DNA of 64,000 bases from Clonostachys chloroleuca. Taxonomy: Eukaryota; Ascomycota; Sordariomycetes; Hypocreales; Bionectriaceae. A program made the translations under genes and the position numbers. Below are positions 11,575 to 21,574 of the stretch, one piece after another. Within the stretch, counting starts at the first letter, position 1. Each line of letters starts with the position of its first letter. A model generated the notes under the pieces. That model made no database searches. It was not told where the DNA came from and was given only the letters and a program-made list of their open reading frames with translations. Location of the stretch: NCBI GenBank assembly GCA_037952775.1, contig JBANAY010000003.1, positions 23,312,001 through 23,376,000 on the forward strand, written 5' to 3'.

Positions 11575-12150
11575 TCCTCCTGGCTGAAGAGGCTAAATGA
11601 TGTCGAGGGGCTCGCTTACTTGCTGATGAAGAAGACAATGCTGTACCAAGTCCGACCGGCAGCTGGAGAGAGAGACTCTGGCGTTTCCGGATAGAGACTG
11701 GGTCGCAAAACACTGCCGTTGGTGAGGTTACATGTGCAGGATGTGTCTCACGAGATACGCGACGGGCATGATTCATAATCCGTGATTCTGGTCAGCTCAT
11801 CGGCAATGCGTGCCAAGACCGAATTTCGAACCATTTTGGGACTAGCCAGCCAAGCCCAGACTGATGGCCACTTTAGGACTAGCGTCTTTTCCACTGGAAG
11901 TATCAGGCTGGTGATCAACCCCGAAAGAGGCTATGTAAGAGGAATCTGGAGAAGTGTGCTCTTTGGAATGTCATCGTGTCTTGTGTCTCCCGGTATCTCC
12001 GGAGTGTAGTTGTGTATAAGAAGGCTGGATCGGCTATGACAAACTCTGTAGCCCAATGACAATCACATCACAGCTTTCACATGCCTATATCTAACTTGAT
12101 TTGATTTCCCCCAACACTCACCTTCTCGCGCTCTTTAACTGACCAAGCTC
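11575..12150. other. Intergenic between divergent genes
   Basis: Divergent promoter of the Fungal_trans_2-like gene and the short-chain dehydrogenase. A 90-codon minus frame at 11504-11776 overlaps the upstream region but is low-complexity and unsupported. Confidence 0.45.
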
Positions 12151-13107
12151 ATGGCTTTCTCGATGTTCTTCAGCAAGAGCGTATCGTTTGATCCATCAAA
12201 GGATATTCCTTCTCTAAACGGAAGGGTGATTCTTGTCACTGGGGCCACCACTGGGATTGGCAAACAATCCGTTTTCGAGTATGCCAGGCATAACCCAGCT
12301 CAGATTTGGCTTGCGGGACGAAATCTTGAAAAAGCAACCCAAGCTGCACAAGAAATCATTGGAAAGGTCCCCGGAGCGAATATCTCACCGCTCGAGATGG
12401 ATCTGACCTCATTCGATTCAATCAAAAAGGCGGCCCAGACCGTCTTATCCCAATCTCAGCGTCTTGACATCCTGCTACTCAACGCAGGCATCATGGCTGC
12501 CACCGAAGGCCTGACAAAAGATGGATATGAAATCCAGATGGGCACCAACCATATGGGACATGCCCTTCTCACCAGGCTATTGCTCCCTCTTCTCGAAAAG
12601 ACAAAGAGTTCATATGCCGACGCTGATGTCCGTGTCATCTCCGTCTCTTCATACGGCCACAAAAGCGTTAACAAGGAGATGGGCTTCCGCTTCGACACCC
12701 CAAAGACCACAGCCGAATCCCTCGGGGCCTACGGCAGATACTTCCAGAGCAAGCTCGCCAATGTCCTCTTCGCACGACAGCTGGCCAAAGAGTATCCTCA
12801 ATTAATTACAGCGTCCATCCACCCGGGCCTCGTGCATACGGACCTTATGAAGAGGTCTTCGGGGACTCCGACTATTTTTCGAATGATCTCCAGGATCATG
12901 CCATTCAAAACACCAGAAGACGGGGCGAAGAACCAGCTCTGGGCCTCGGTGTCCAAGGATGTGACTAGTGGCGAGTACTACGAGCCTATTGGCGTTGCAA
13001 ATATGGCTAGCGAGTTTGGCAAAGACGATGCGTTGGCCAAAAAGGTTTGGGACTGGACGCAAAAAGAATTGGACCTGTTTCTCTCATCGGACAATGTCTT
13101 AATTTGA
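12151..13107 (+). CDS. Short-chain dehydrogenase/reductase (retinol dehydrogenase-like)
   Basis: Intronless 318-aa classical SDR, predicted to use NAD(P)(H) to interconvert an alcohol and a carbonyl; the substrate is unknown. The Rossmann motif is TGATTGIG near residues 30-37, the NAG motif is in LLLNAGIMA, and the catalytic triad is Ser in ISVSSYG, Tyr and Lys in YFQSK. The PG motif follows (SIHPGLVHTDL). The opening FDPSKDIPSLNGRVILVTG matches the fungal WW-domain-oxidoreductase/retinol-dehydrogenase-like subgroup. The second SDR in this window, at 45017-46102, opens almost the same way. A second in-frame ATG four codons downstream is an alternative start. It is not obviously part of a cluster. 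Confidence 0.93.
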   Translation: MAFSMFFSKSVSFDPSKDIPSLNGRVILVTGATTGIGKQSVFEYARHNPAQIWLAGRNLEKATQAAQEIIGKVPGANISPLEMDLTSFDSIKKAAQTVLSQSQRLDILLLNAGIMAATEGLTKDGYEIQMGTNHMGHALLTRLLLPLLEKTKSSYADADVRVISVSSYGHKSVNKEMGFRFDTPKTTAESLGAYGRYFQSKLANVLFARQLAKEYPQLITASIHPGLVHTDLMKRSSGTPTIFRMISRIMPFKTPEDGAKNQLWASVSKDVTSGEYYEPIGVANMASEFGKDDALAKKVWDWTQKELDLFLSSDNVLI

Positions 13108-14393
13108 ATTAATATGGCTTGAATAGTAGCCCCAATAGGCTGAAGTTTCTATCTTCTTTGTTGTTAACGTTGTGGATTTTATAAGTTAATCTAAATCAGA
13201 TAGCTCTAGTCTAAAGATCGTAATTGGCAATCAACAACACAATATGTTTCAACAACTCTCTAATTGAAATTATAGATTGAACGCTACTGACTAGGTATTC
13301 AAATGGAGGTAAGGCCACGACCGCCTCTTATTAATAGCCTTTCAGAATCAATACAATACCAAAATTTAAGATATCGGTGTAGTAATTTATGCATATATAT
13401 TTCTAACTAATATTCATAATACAGGAACTAAGACGAAATGGAAAGCCAGGGTCTGATAGACAAAGCTTGCGCTTTACGAGATGTAACGCCAAGATCAACC
13501 CCTGATCATGCCCAAGATTGGTAGTTGAACCTTGAATGAGAAAATGGAAAAAAGACGAAGCTCCATTCCATTTCACGCCATGTTTACTGGATGAAAAAGA
13601 GACTTTGTCTCGAAAAGTAAAACATGGAAGATAAAAGTAATTCCCTTCACAAGCCCAAGCCTATAAAGTTAGGATAGCAATGCTAAAGTTTGCAGGACAT
13701 TAGAAAATCCCTTTTGCTACATCAAGCTGCGAAGAAAGAAAATCAGCAAGCCTTAAAGCCTATATACAAAATATTCACTGGATGACTCCTTTGCCGTTGG
13801 ACCGAGCCGCTCGTTAATTAAGTGAGAAATACGTAGGCTATGACTAGCTGCTGAAAGTAAAAAGGGGGGCAAATTCTAAACACCAAGATATTACCAAATT
13901 GAGGCTATCCCTAGCATGATAATATACTCAAAGTTCAGCCTTTTACCCCGGCTATAAGGCCTACGCCTGGCCGTATATAAGGTTAAACACTAAAAATAGC
14001 TTGTGCTCGGCAACGTGACTCTTTGCCCAGCTTGACTCTCTTTGCGCACCTTAAGATCCTGCTTTCCCTATTTAAAGGTCATCTCGGCCTGACTGAACTG
14101 CATATCTCCAATTCACTCCGTACCTACATCTCGTTTGTATATCGCTCCCGTTGCTTCGCACATCGCTAGTTCAACGATCTATCAGGCCTAAGCTTGAAGC
14201 CGCTCGTTGAATCCACTACAAAGCCTGGCCTCTTCTGCCTGTTCTCTTCCCCTCATACTATCCATTTACTTCCCATTATCTCGGTATCATGGCGATTTAT
14301 TTCACAACTGCTTTTGGGATTCCCATTGGCGAAACTCGTGAAAGTCGACGCGATCGAGTCAATCCACACACTCCCCGGAACAGCAGTTGCTAA
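13108..14393. other. Intergenic, AT-rich
   Basis: About 1.3 kb of AT-rich sequence without a supportable open frame. The latter part (near 13960-14190) is pyrimidine-rich, as fungal promoters often are, and could serve the gene at 14394. Confidence 0.45.
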
Positions 14394-14978
14394 ATGTCGA
14401 GGGATACAATGAAGCGAGCGCTTCCCGCGTCAGTGCGGCGTGCGGTTCGACGGGTCATTCCCGCAAGACCATTAGAACTCTTAAGTCATCGACCCTATGA
14501 CACCTACGATGAAGAGGTCCTCCAGCATCCTCCGGACTTTCCCGACAGCCTCGATGACGATTTACCGGATCCTCCCACTCTGCCGCCATCCTATGAAATC
14601 GAAGCTTCTGTAAAAGCGCTCGGTCTGCCCAAGCCCCAACAGTTTCAGATACTTCAAGACGTGGATGCAGTTATGGGGCGAGTGACTCCCAGTCTACTCA
14701 GCATTGTGGACGATTCATGCGACATTTTAGCTCTTTCTTCGGCAATTCTTTATGGCTGCACCGAGGCTGCTGCAGCCATTAAACGACATGAGGTTCCTCA
14801 GTCTGAGGATGAGTTGGACCATTTGATGTATGAGTCTTGGTGGAGGATAATCAACTCTGTGACTGCAGCTGCAAACATTGCCCCCCTTGGGAAACAGGTG
14901 GAAGTGGCTGTTGCTGCGGCTGCGGCTATCACAGAGGTATCATATAACACTCCGGAAAACTCAAGAACAGTATGCTAG
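14394..14978 (+). CDS. Hypothetical protein, possibly the 5' part of a longer or decayed gene
   Basis: I do not recognise this 194-codon frame. Its N-terminus is basic (MKRALPASVRRAVRRV), followed by an acidic, proline-rich linker (DDDLPDPPTLPPSYE) and an Ala/Leu-rich helical region ending in an alanine run. Codon use looks coding. A second open stretch in another frame continues to about 15186 with protein-like content (VQYIVALGWASSAASCLAGQ). The two frames can only be joined through a 34-nt GTATCA...CAG segment at about 14938-14971, which is shorter than normal fungal introns. The gene may therefore be frameshifted or may simply end at 14978. An upstream ATG or alternative starts (14394 or 14409) are possible. 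Confidence 0.4.
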   Translation: MSRDTMKRALPASVRRAVRRVIPARPLELLSHRPYDTYDEEVLQHPPDFPDSLDDDLPDPPTLPPSYEIEASVKALGLPKPQQFQILQDVDAVMGRVTPSLLSIVDDSCDILALSSAILYGCTEAAAAIKRHEVPQSEDELDHLMYESWWRIINSVTAAANIAPLGKQVEVAVAAAAAITEVSYNTPENSRTVC

Positions 14979-15376
14979 GAAAGGGCCTACAGCAGTTCAG
15001 TACATTGTCGCCCTAGGGTGGGCAAGTTCTGCAGCTTCATGTTTGGCGGGCCAAGCGCACGGCATAGCAGGGAATATTGCTCAGCGTAGACTCTTGATCT
15101 TAGCTGAATGGTCTAGTTGGTCGAAAGAAGATGTGGCTACAAAACGACGTTTTTTGCCAACTCTCGCACACCACAAATTCATATAATACTGACATTTGAT
15201 TTCAGTATGTATGGTGCAGGTGCATACGCTTTTAGCGGTTTTAAGAACTGAAGATAGAAGCAAATTCTTACTTAGTTAAACTCAAATTTAAGAACACTCT
15301 AGGTCTATTGGATCCCGGGTAGGGCTAGTTGGACGTTTCACGTTCTTGAAAAAATCATAAGGTTCTTTAACAAAGA

Positions 15377-15454
15377 GATAAGATGGTCGAGTGGATAGAC
15401 GTTGACAGTTCGCTGTCAATGGGCTCTCCCAGCAAGTGCGGGCTTGCGGGGGCA
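15377..15454 (+). pseudogene. tRNA-Ser-like relic (degenerate)
   Basis: The sequence follows the layout of a fungal class II (Ser/Leu) tRNA gene. There is an A-box-like TGGTCGAGTGG at 15384-15394. A perfect 7-bp stem, TTGACAG/CTGTCAA, closes on TTCG (15402-15419) where the anticodon arm should be. A variable-arm-like segment follows, then a 5-bp T-arm-like hairpin, GCAAG/CTTGC (15432-15447). The anticodon loop has the wrong size (8 nt if five pairs form) and the T loop lacks the B-box GGTTCGAATCC, so it is unlikely to be a functional tRNA. Confidence 0.35.
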
Positions 15455-16804
15455 TTATATCTGAGGAGAAATAACTCCTGGCAATTGTTTGCGGCCACCA
15501 GGGAGCTGCCGAGTAACCGTTATAGGTCGTCGATGGCTCCCGGCGTGTAGCTATCGACTCATTCCTGTGTAGGATGTATCCTCAACCTATAGAAGTGGAT
15601 AAAGATTAAGATAGCGGTTGTCTTTTGTTGATTGGGCATGGCTAGTCTCACTATTTATCCCTGGATTGGGAGTACTTCTAAATTGAGCCCTCTGTATATA
15701 GAGCCGTGGAGTAGCTGGCCAATACATATACAGGCACCTTAATGTTCTCTTATTAGGGCTTCTTATCCTCATAGGACTTATTTATAAGAGGATACTGCTT
15801 GATTGTATTTATGATACCTTCTCTTCTATTCTTTCTATTAAAGGTTTTTATAAGAAACTCCCAGAATGCAAAGATATGGATACCTCAGCGACAGATACCC
15901 TCGCGGTAGAAGCTACCAATTCCTTCCCAAGGTGCAATCGCCTTTAGAGAAGACGGGCGTTTGGCAGCAATGTACCTGTCACGTATGTTGGAGATACTGG
16001 TTGCTAAACTGAGGTAGCTGCTAACAAGGTCGACAGATGGTTGGATCAGTCTTGCTTCGCAATCCATTCGATAGATAGAGTCATATCCATCTCGTCCTTC
16101 CTAAGACATCTTTCTACATAATTGGCAAATCGGCCCGGCAAAAAATGAGGGTTCAATCTATCGAGGTTGTGTCCTGAGGGTCTCCTTTCATGCTATAGCC
16201 CCCACTCGCATTAGGCTGGACAATAGCGTACCCTCTAGGACACCACTCGGCAGGATCGGGAGCTTCAAACTCCTCCACGCCGCTCAGGCAACTCTTTAGG
16301 ATCCCAAGCCAGGTAAAGTTAATTGTTTCCACATGGCCTCAAAGAAAATGTAAGCATGCCAAGAAAAAACCCCAGAGGCATTCAGGCAGCTGACAAGGAA
16401 AAGCTGGAGCGGTAATACTGGACATTGGTAGTAGGAGCTAATGGACACGCAGTTGAGAGGACAAATGCGATAGAGCTTGTTAAATGTGCAATATTGATAG
16501 CAACGCCGTATGGGGAACATGGAATCTGGGCAATGGCAGAGCAATTTGGCTAGTGGATCAGGATGTCTTCCACTGAAGTCATGCAGCAAGACTCTCATTG
16601 TCTTCCTTAACCTGTATACTTGCGCTGTGCCTTTTGGACGGACTATTTCATTTATAGTTGTCGAACTGGCGGTGTACGCGCACTGACGATAGATGATTGA
16701 GGGCTGTCAAATTATGAGAATGTGTCATCTTTATATAATGTACCTCTTCTCTTCGCCAGGTATGACAAAGTAGGACATCCTCATGCCATGCGAGCTGGCG
16801 GAAC
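15455..16804. other. Gene-poor stretch
   Basis: Only short minus-strand frames (60-100 codons at 15587, 15885 and 16296) are present, with no recognisable domain. The base composition is mixed, with AT-rich patches, which would fit old decayed repeats, but I could not identify an element. Confidence 0.4.
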
Positions 16805-17957
16805 CTAGGACTGAGCCACCATAACGCCACGATATCTCATCTTGCCGTCACGAAGCTTCTTTACGGCTTCCAAAATACCGTCCTTTGTCATGGGGAACTC
16901 CTCAATCTGGGATCGAATGTTCTGCCTAGCAGCAAATGCAAGCATAGCTCTTACAGAAGAGGGAGACGCAATACCTGAGCCGATGATCTGGATATTACCC
17001 AAGATAAGGGTCATTGGGCTAATACTGATCTCCGCGGGGCTCATCGTCAGGGGGAACACAGTCACCCCCATGGACAAAATGGGGAGAAATCTTGAGAGTG
17101 GTTCTGTAAGCTATTGCCTTTCTCACAAGGGAAGCTGTAGAGCGATACATACTTCTTAAGATCAGGATTGGCACTAGTAGTGATCAACAGAGTTTGAAGC
17201 TTCTTGATGCTAGAGAAGTCCACCGAGTCATCTGTGAGATGGAACTCTGCAGCTCCCCAGTCCAATGCGGCTTGCTTCTTGTCTTCAGTTCTTGAGAATA
17301 CAACAGGCACCATCCCTAGCTTGGAAGCAAACTGAATAGCTAGATGGCCGAGCCCACCAACACCAATAATACCGACACGGTCACCTGCTCGGAGACCGGT
17401 AGAGTATAATGGACCCCAGACGCTAGCACCCGCACACATCAACGGTCCTGCATCTTTGGAGGAGATTTCCTCTGGGATGTGGAAGAGGGTTGAGACATCC
17501 CAAGCAACATGGGAAGCAAGGCATCCTTGATCCCAATCAGCAGTACTATACATGGTCATGTTTTCACACCTATCCTGGCGGCCTGTACGCAATCACTTGT
17601 TAGCTTGCAACTCGGGCTTTCAATTGATTAACTGAGGTGTTTTGTTTCTCCTTGTCGAGTCTCACCTTTGACGCAAGAGTCACAGATTCTGCAGAACTTA
17701 TGGAACCAGCCGAGGCCGACTCGGTCCCCTACCTTGAAGTCGGAGATCTCTGGAACTGCTGAACCAACCTCGGTGATGGTGCCAACGCCCTCGTGGCCAA
17801 GGCCCATGTCGGTTCCTAGAAAGAGCTCATCTGTGCCACAGAGACTGCAGTGAGAGATCTTGACAATCGCTTCAGTAGGCTTCAGGTCACGGTGACCCTT
17901 GGACTCGACAATCTCCCCGCTGCTGGATCCCTTGAAGACGGTGAAGTCGATACTCAT
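16805..17957 (-). CDS. Zinc-dependent alcohol dehydrogenase (cinnamyl-alcohol/ADH6-like)
   Basis: Predicted NADP(H)-dependent medium-chain alcohol dehydrogenase that interconverts aldehydes and alcohols in the cytosol. There are three exons: 17666-17957, 17153-17582 and 16805-17090, giving 335 aa. Catalytic-zinc ligands are Cys40 (SLCGTDE) and His55-Glu56 (GLGHEGVG). The structural-zinc lobe is C-x2-C-x2-C-x7-C (CRICDSCVKGRQDRC), completed across the first intron, which validates that junction. The Rossmann motif is GVGGLGH. The second intron (17091-17152) is best ended at CAAG, because the nearer TTACAG acceptor shifts frame; the chosen junction gives LKKFLPILSMGVTVF. The length is slightly below the usual ~350. 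The substrate is unknown; allyl and cinnamyl aldehydes are typical of the subfamily. Confidence 0.88.
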
Positions 17958-20010
17958 GGTTGCGGATGGATGGGTGGATGGCTGTAAACGTGGGCTTGAA
18001 AAGGAGGTGTTGCAATCAATTTGCTGAGACTGAGGGACCAGATGGAAAGAACATATGGCGGTGTATAAATCCTTCTACTAATATACCCTCATTACTCGGG
18101 TACCTTCCAATAGCTATTTTCTAGGTACAATGTCACTTCCCTGGCGCCTTCTGGTCACCAGTTATGTGTCCCCAGTAAAAAACTGCACGAGGAAGCACGA
18201 TGTTGGTTGTTGGTCGTTCGGAAGACTGCCTGTATGCATGAAGAAAGTCGATTTCATGTAGACTGTACACATAAGACGCCTAGGTCCTTGACAGATCCTT
18301 GTTGGCCGGGCTAGGGTATTTGGAGGACTGTAACATTGCAGACGCAAGGTGTTGGGTATCTATTCCTTCAGAGTTCTGCCTGCCTCTGTAGTTTCCCCTC
18401 TCCCTCGAGAAAGGTGCAAGCTGGCCTCGGTGGATCTCGAACTCACTCGCGCACATATGTATGTATCATGTCGCGCTAGACCTCGTCGGTTTTCCCTCGG
18501 AGTTTGGCTCCTTTAGGATAGCAATTTGAGACCACCGGTGGCTGAAGGAGTTTTATGACATCCTGCAGCTGTGTGCTCGTTGATCAACACAACATGTAGT
18601 GAGCGGAGGATCTTTGGTCTGGACCCCTGACTCCCGGTCGGAAAAGTCAACGGCGAAGCCCTAGCAGCATTGTATTCGTATCTTCTCGAATAATTTGACC
18701 CTCCCCCCCGGTTTTTTGGACCTAGATCTTCACCCTTCATGCAACCCACCCAACTAAGGTAATACTCCTGAATCCTTCCGGACAAGCCCTATACGCCTGG
18801 AGCCTGATCGCACAGCCGTGTACTACAAGTCGAATTCGAACTAATGAAGCTATAGCGATAAACAGGACACCGCTAGGGCAGCTAGATTGACGGAAGGATT
18901 CGAAAGTCTGACCTATTTGGGTGGGCTGCATCAAACGTGGCGTCAGCGGGTCAGAAAACCAGGAGCCGAATTATTCGAGAAAATGGGCTATCGTATCTCA
19001 AGATCTCGTCTCTCTAGATTGAGAGTGACTAGGGAATTAATTCCCACAACGACCACTGGTTCCAAGTTGTCGGTATCTTGACTGATACAAGAGGAAGGTT
19101 GCGGTGCCGGTATCGCTCTATCGTTGGCAGGCAATGACTTACCCGTAGTCCATCAGAGATCTTATTTTGGTAGAAACAATTGTCAATTAAGAAGGTTGCA
19201 CCGTGAATATACGCGGGGTAGTGATCTTACGACCTGCCTGGCTAGGCAGGCAATATAACATAACTAGCCTCCCTGGTACTCTGCCCGCGTCTGCATCCCG
19301 ATGCCCCTGATCCTGACCCTGGCCCCTGACCCTGCTCACCAGTCTCCGCGGGCGTTGCCCTTAGTGCCCGCAGGGGGGCTACCCTGTTTTATTAGATACA
19401 ATCTCATATCTCGGACTCTATCTCGGACCGCGTAGTACCATCTAGGGTCAGGGCCCACAGGTCCGAACACCCTTCCTAGGCGAGATGGGTAGGATGTGAG
19501 GGAATGAATCTCATAATGGCATAGAGCCATCTTGGGGTACTCACTCCATCACCTCCTTGCCAAGCGTTGGTGGTCTAGTCTTCCATGGTCTGTGACATGC
19601 CGTTCCTCGCCACCTCGCCGCCACAAACGGATTGTGCAGACCTTCAAGAGAATTAGGGGTTAGAGTATCTGGGCAAGTTTTGTGCTCGAGCCCAGTTGGT
19701 ATACAATGCCATCCATACAGGCAGCAGTCGTTGTACCAAGAGCGAAGAGATGCAGTTTCAATAGAGCTTGGATAGAGCGATAATAAGATTCAGGCACAAT
19801 GAGTCGTCAATTGGCCAAGTGTACATGGCTTTGAATGATGCTCATCATTCATACTCTCTACCTGCCATCAATATTAAAATTACTTTTGTCCTCTAACGCC
19901 AGCGCTATATCAGTAAAATAGGAAGAAGGCACCAAACTATGCTGAATGAAATAGTATGATAAAAAGTTAGAAAAGGCAGAGACACAATTCTTTCTCTCCC
20001 ACAGTCGCCA
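17958..20010. other. Gene-poor stretch with a decayed inverted repeat
   Basis: No supportable gene in about 2 kb. It contains the diverged inverted-repeat pair listed separately (18685-18980) and a simple CCTGACCCTGG-type low-complexity run near 19310-19340. Confidence 0.5.
18685..18980. repeat. Diverged inverted repeat, two ~95-nt arms
   Basis: The arm at about 18685-18781 is an imperfect reverse complement of the arm at about 18890-18980. Shared blocks in the right-arm orientation include CGGAAGGATTC, TTGGGTGGG followed by TGCAT, and AATTATTCGAGAA, in the same order and spacing. The arms are separated by about 105 nt. There is no open frame inside. It could be a relic of a short inverted-repeat transposon (MITE-like) or a decayed duplicated fragment. 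Confidence 0.55.
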
Positions 20011-21185
20011 TTACGATCTGGTCACCACGATGTCCTTTCTGACCTCGATCTGCCCTGCGTGATAATAAGTTGGCCTTAGAGCCTCCTCGTCATTCTCTCC
20101 ATTCAACCGTTCGAACCGGTGACTGCTGTTTTGAGTTCTGTCTGTCAGTTCCAACCCGTCAGACTTTGATGACATGCCCATTCTGGCTCCCGTACTCCGC
20201 TGTGATACCGTGGTCTTTGCTGTGCGTACCACGCGTTCGAGCAGCGGGCGATACATCATCATGGAGACAGAGATGAGATAAATTCCGGGCTCCACCACAG
20301 TCCAAATGACAAGTCCGACGGCATTCCAGGTAACGTCAGGGAATAAGTGGTTGCTGGCAAACTCCCTGAATCGCATGATTGAGGCGACAAGACCGCTTTC
20401 ATGCAAGGTTAGAATGGGTACATCTATGGAGAAAGACGAGAGAATGAAGGGGACTGCTTCATAGACATACCTGCCTCCAATTAGGAACGTGACAGTCAAC
20501 GCGGCCTTGAGGTTGTTGGATAGCTGCAACTTCCATATAATTGGAAGAGGAAGGGCAATCAAGGCCAAGTCGGTGATGATGTTTGGCAAGCTTATCCAGA
20601 GAAACAAGGACATCTTGTCGAAGCAATGGGTCTGTTGCATTTCCAGCGGCCCCCAATTAACCCAAAACGGCCGACAAACAACAAAGAGAAGAATGGTCCC
20701 GACAATACTCTGCAGAATGAGAATGACAGCAACGATCCAGACGCTGATGTGCATGAGTCGTTGCGGGAACAATCGTCGGTACACGACAAGAATAGCGAGC
20801 TTGGCGAGGCTCATTGTCATTGTATACCAGATGGAGATGGCCACAAGATACTTGAAATAGTTGGTGATCTTCTCGGGGTCATGTGCGGCATGGTATTCAA
20901 TATGGTAGCCAACTCCTCCCTGCAACACAACGCCTACAACAAGCAAATATGATTAGACCTCACCAGCGACCACGCCCAAGCCCGCGACCACTTACCTATG
21001 CCTAATGCAGATGCGACTATCTGGGTAAGAAGAGAGGCTATAACAAGCCAATCGTCCCAGTCATAGCTCTTTCTGCTAAGGCGTTGCGCCCAGAATCGCA
21101 AAACAACAAAAACCACCTGGATGGGGATGAAGAGGGCGCTGACAACAATGGCTTTCCATCCTATGTATGTGGAGTCGGGCTCCAT
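20011..21185 (-). CDS. Rhodopsin-domain (SAT4-type) seven-TM membrane protein
   Basis: Fungal integral membrane protein of the rhodopsin-domain/SAT4 family, 345 aa. Members are common and of unclear function; some are PTH11-like sensors and others occur in biosynthetic loci. Exons are 20996-21185, 20471-20933 and 20011-20395. The first exon carries LRFWAQR and the family's YDWDDWLVIAS motif. Later helices include KLAILVVYRRLFP, VVCRPFWVNWGP with HCFDK, LPNIITDLALIALPLPIIWKLQL, and VTWNAVGLVIWTVVEPGIYLIS. The last intron (20396-20470) is in an open frame, but splicing it with the GAAAG acceptor gives the normal FLIGGSGLVASIMR helix, whereas read-through inserts 25 residues. The start MEPDSTYIGWKA at 21185 matches relatives. 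It lies tail-to-head 390 nt from the T-R gene, so it may belong to that locus. Confidence 0.88.
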
Positions 21186-21574
21186 GGTTGCAACTGATGG
21201 AACCCAAGGAACGTGAAAGGAAAACGAGAAAGAATTAACCAAACAGAATCTGCGTCTTCTTGATTCAAAGGGGTCTTTCGTAGATGTTTTTGACAGCAGA
21301 GCGCGCGTCGGAATGGGCGGTTCGCACAACTTACATACGCGACCCAACCCATGTTGGCTGATGTAACACTGAGAGTACGTAGGATTGTGATGCATGTTGG
21401 CTTATGCATTGCCAAATATGTACAGAAGTAAAGAAGTTGTCGGTCTTATGTGCTACTCAACGGAGGATCAAGATTAGAGCATGGAAAGTAAAAGAACTTT
21501 TTTTCATATCCTGCCGGTAGATGACCGTATCAACTCAAGCTTGAACCCCATCCGGATCAGTTGTTCCCCGTCGC

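Noticed and set aside
11504..11776. Possible upstream exon of the Fungal_trans_2-like gene
   Set aside because: Low-complexity Ser/Arg content, different frame, and no splice pair giving a sensible junction to the conserved QPDE start.
15587..16598. Transposase relic on the minus strand
   Set aside because: Three short frames without DDE, RVE or hAT motifs; composition alone is not enough to call an element.
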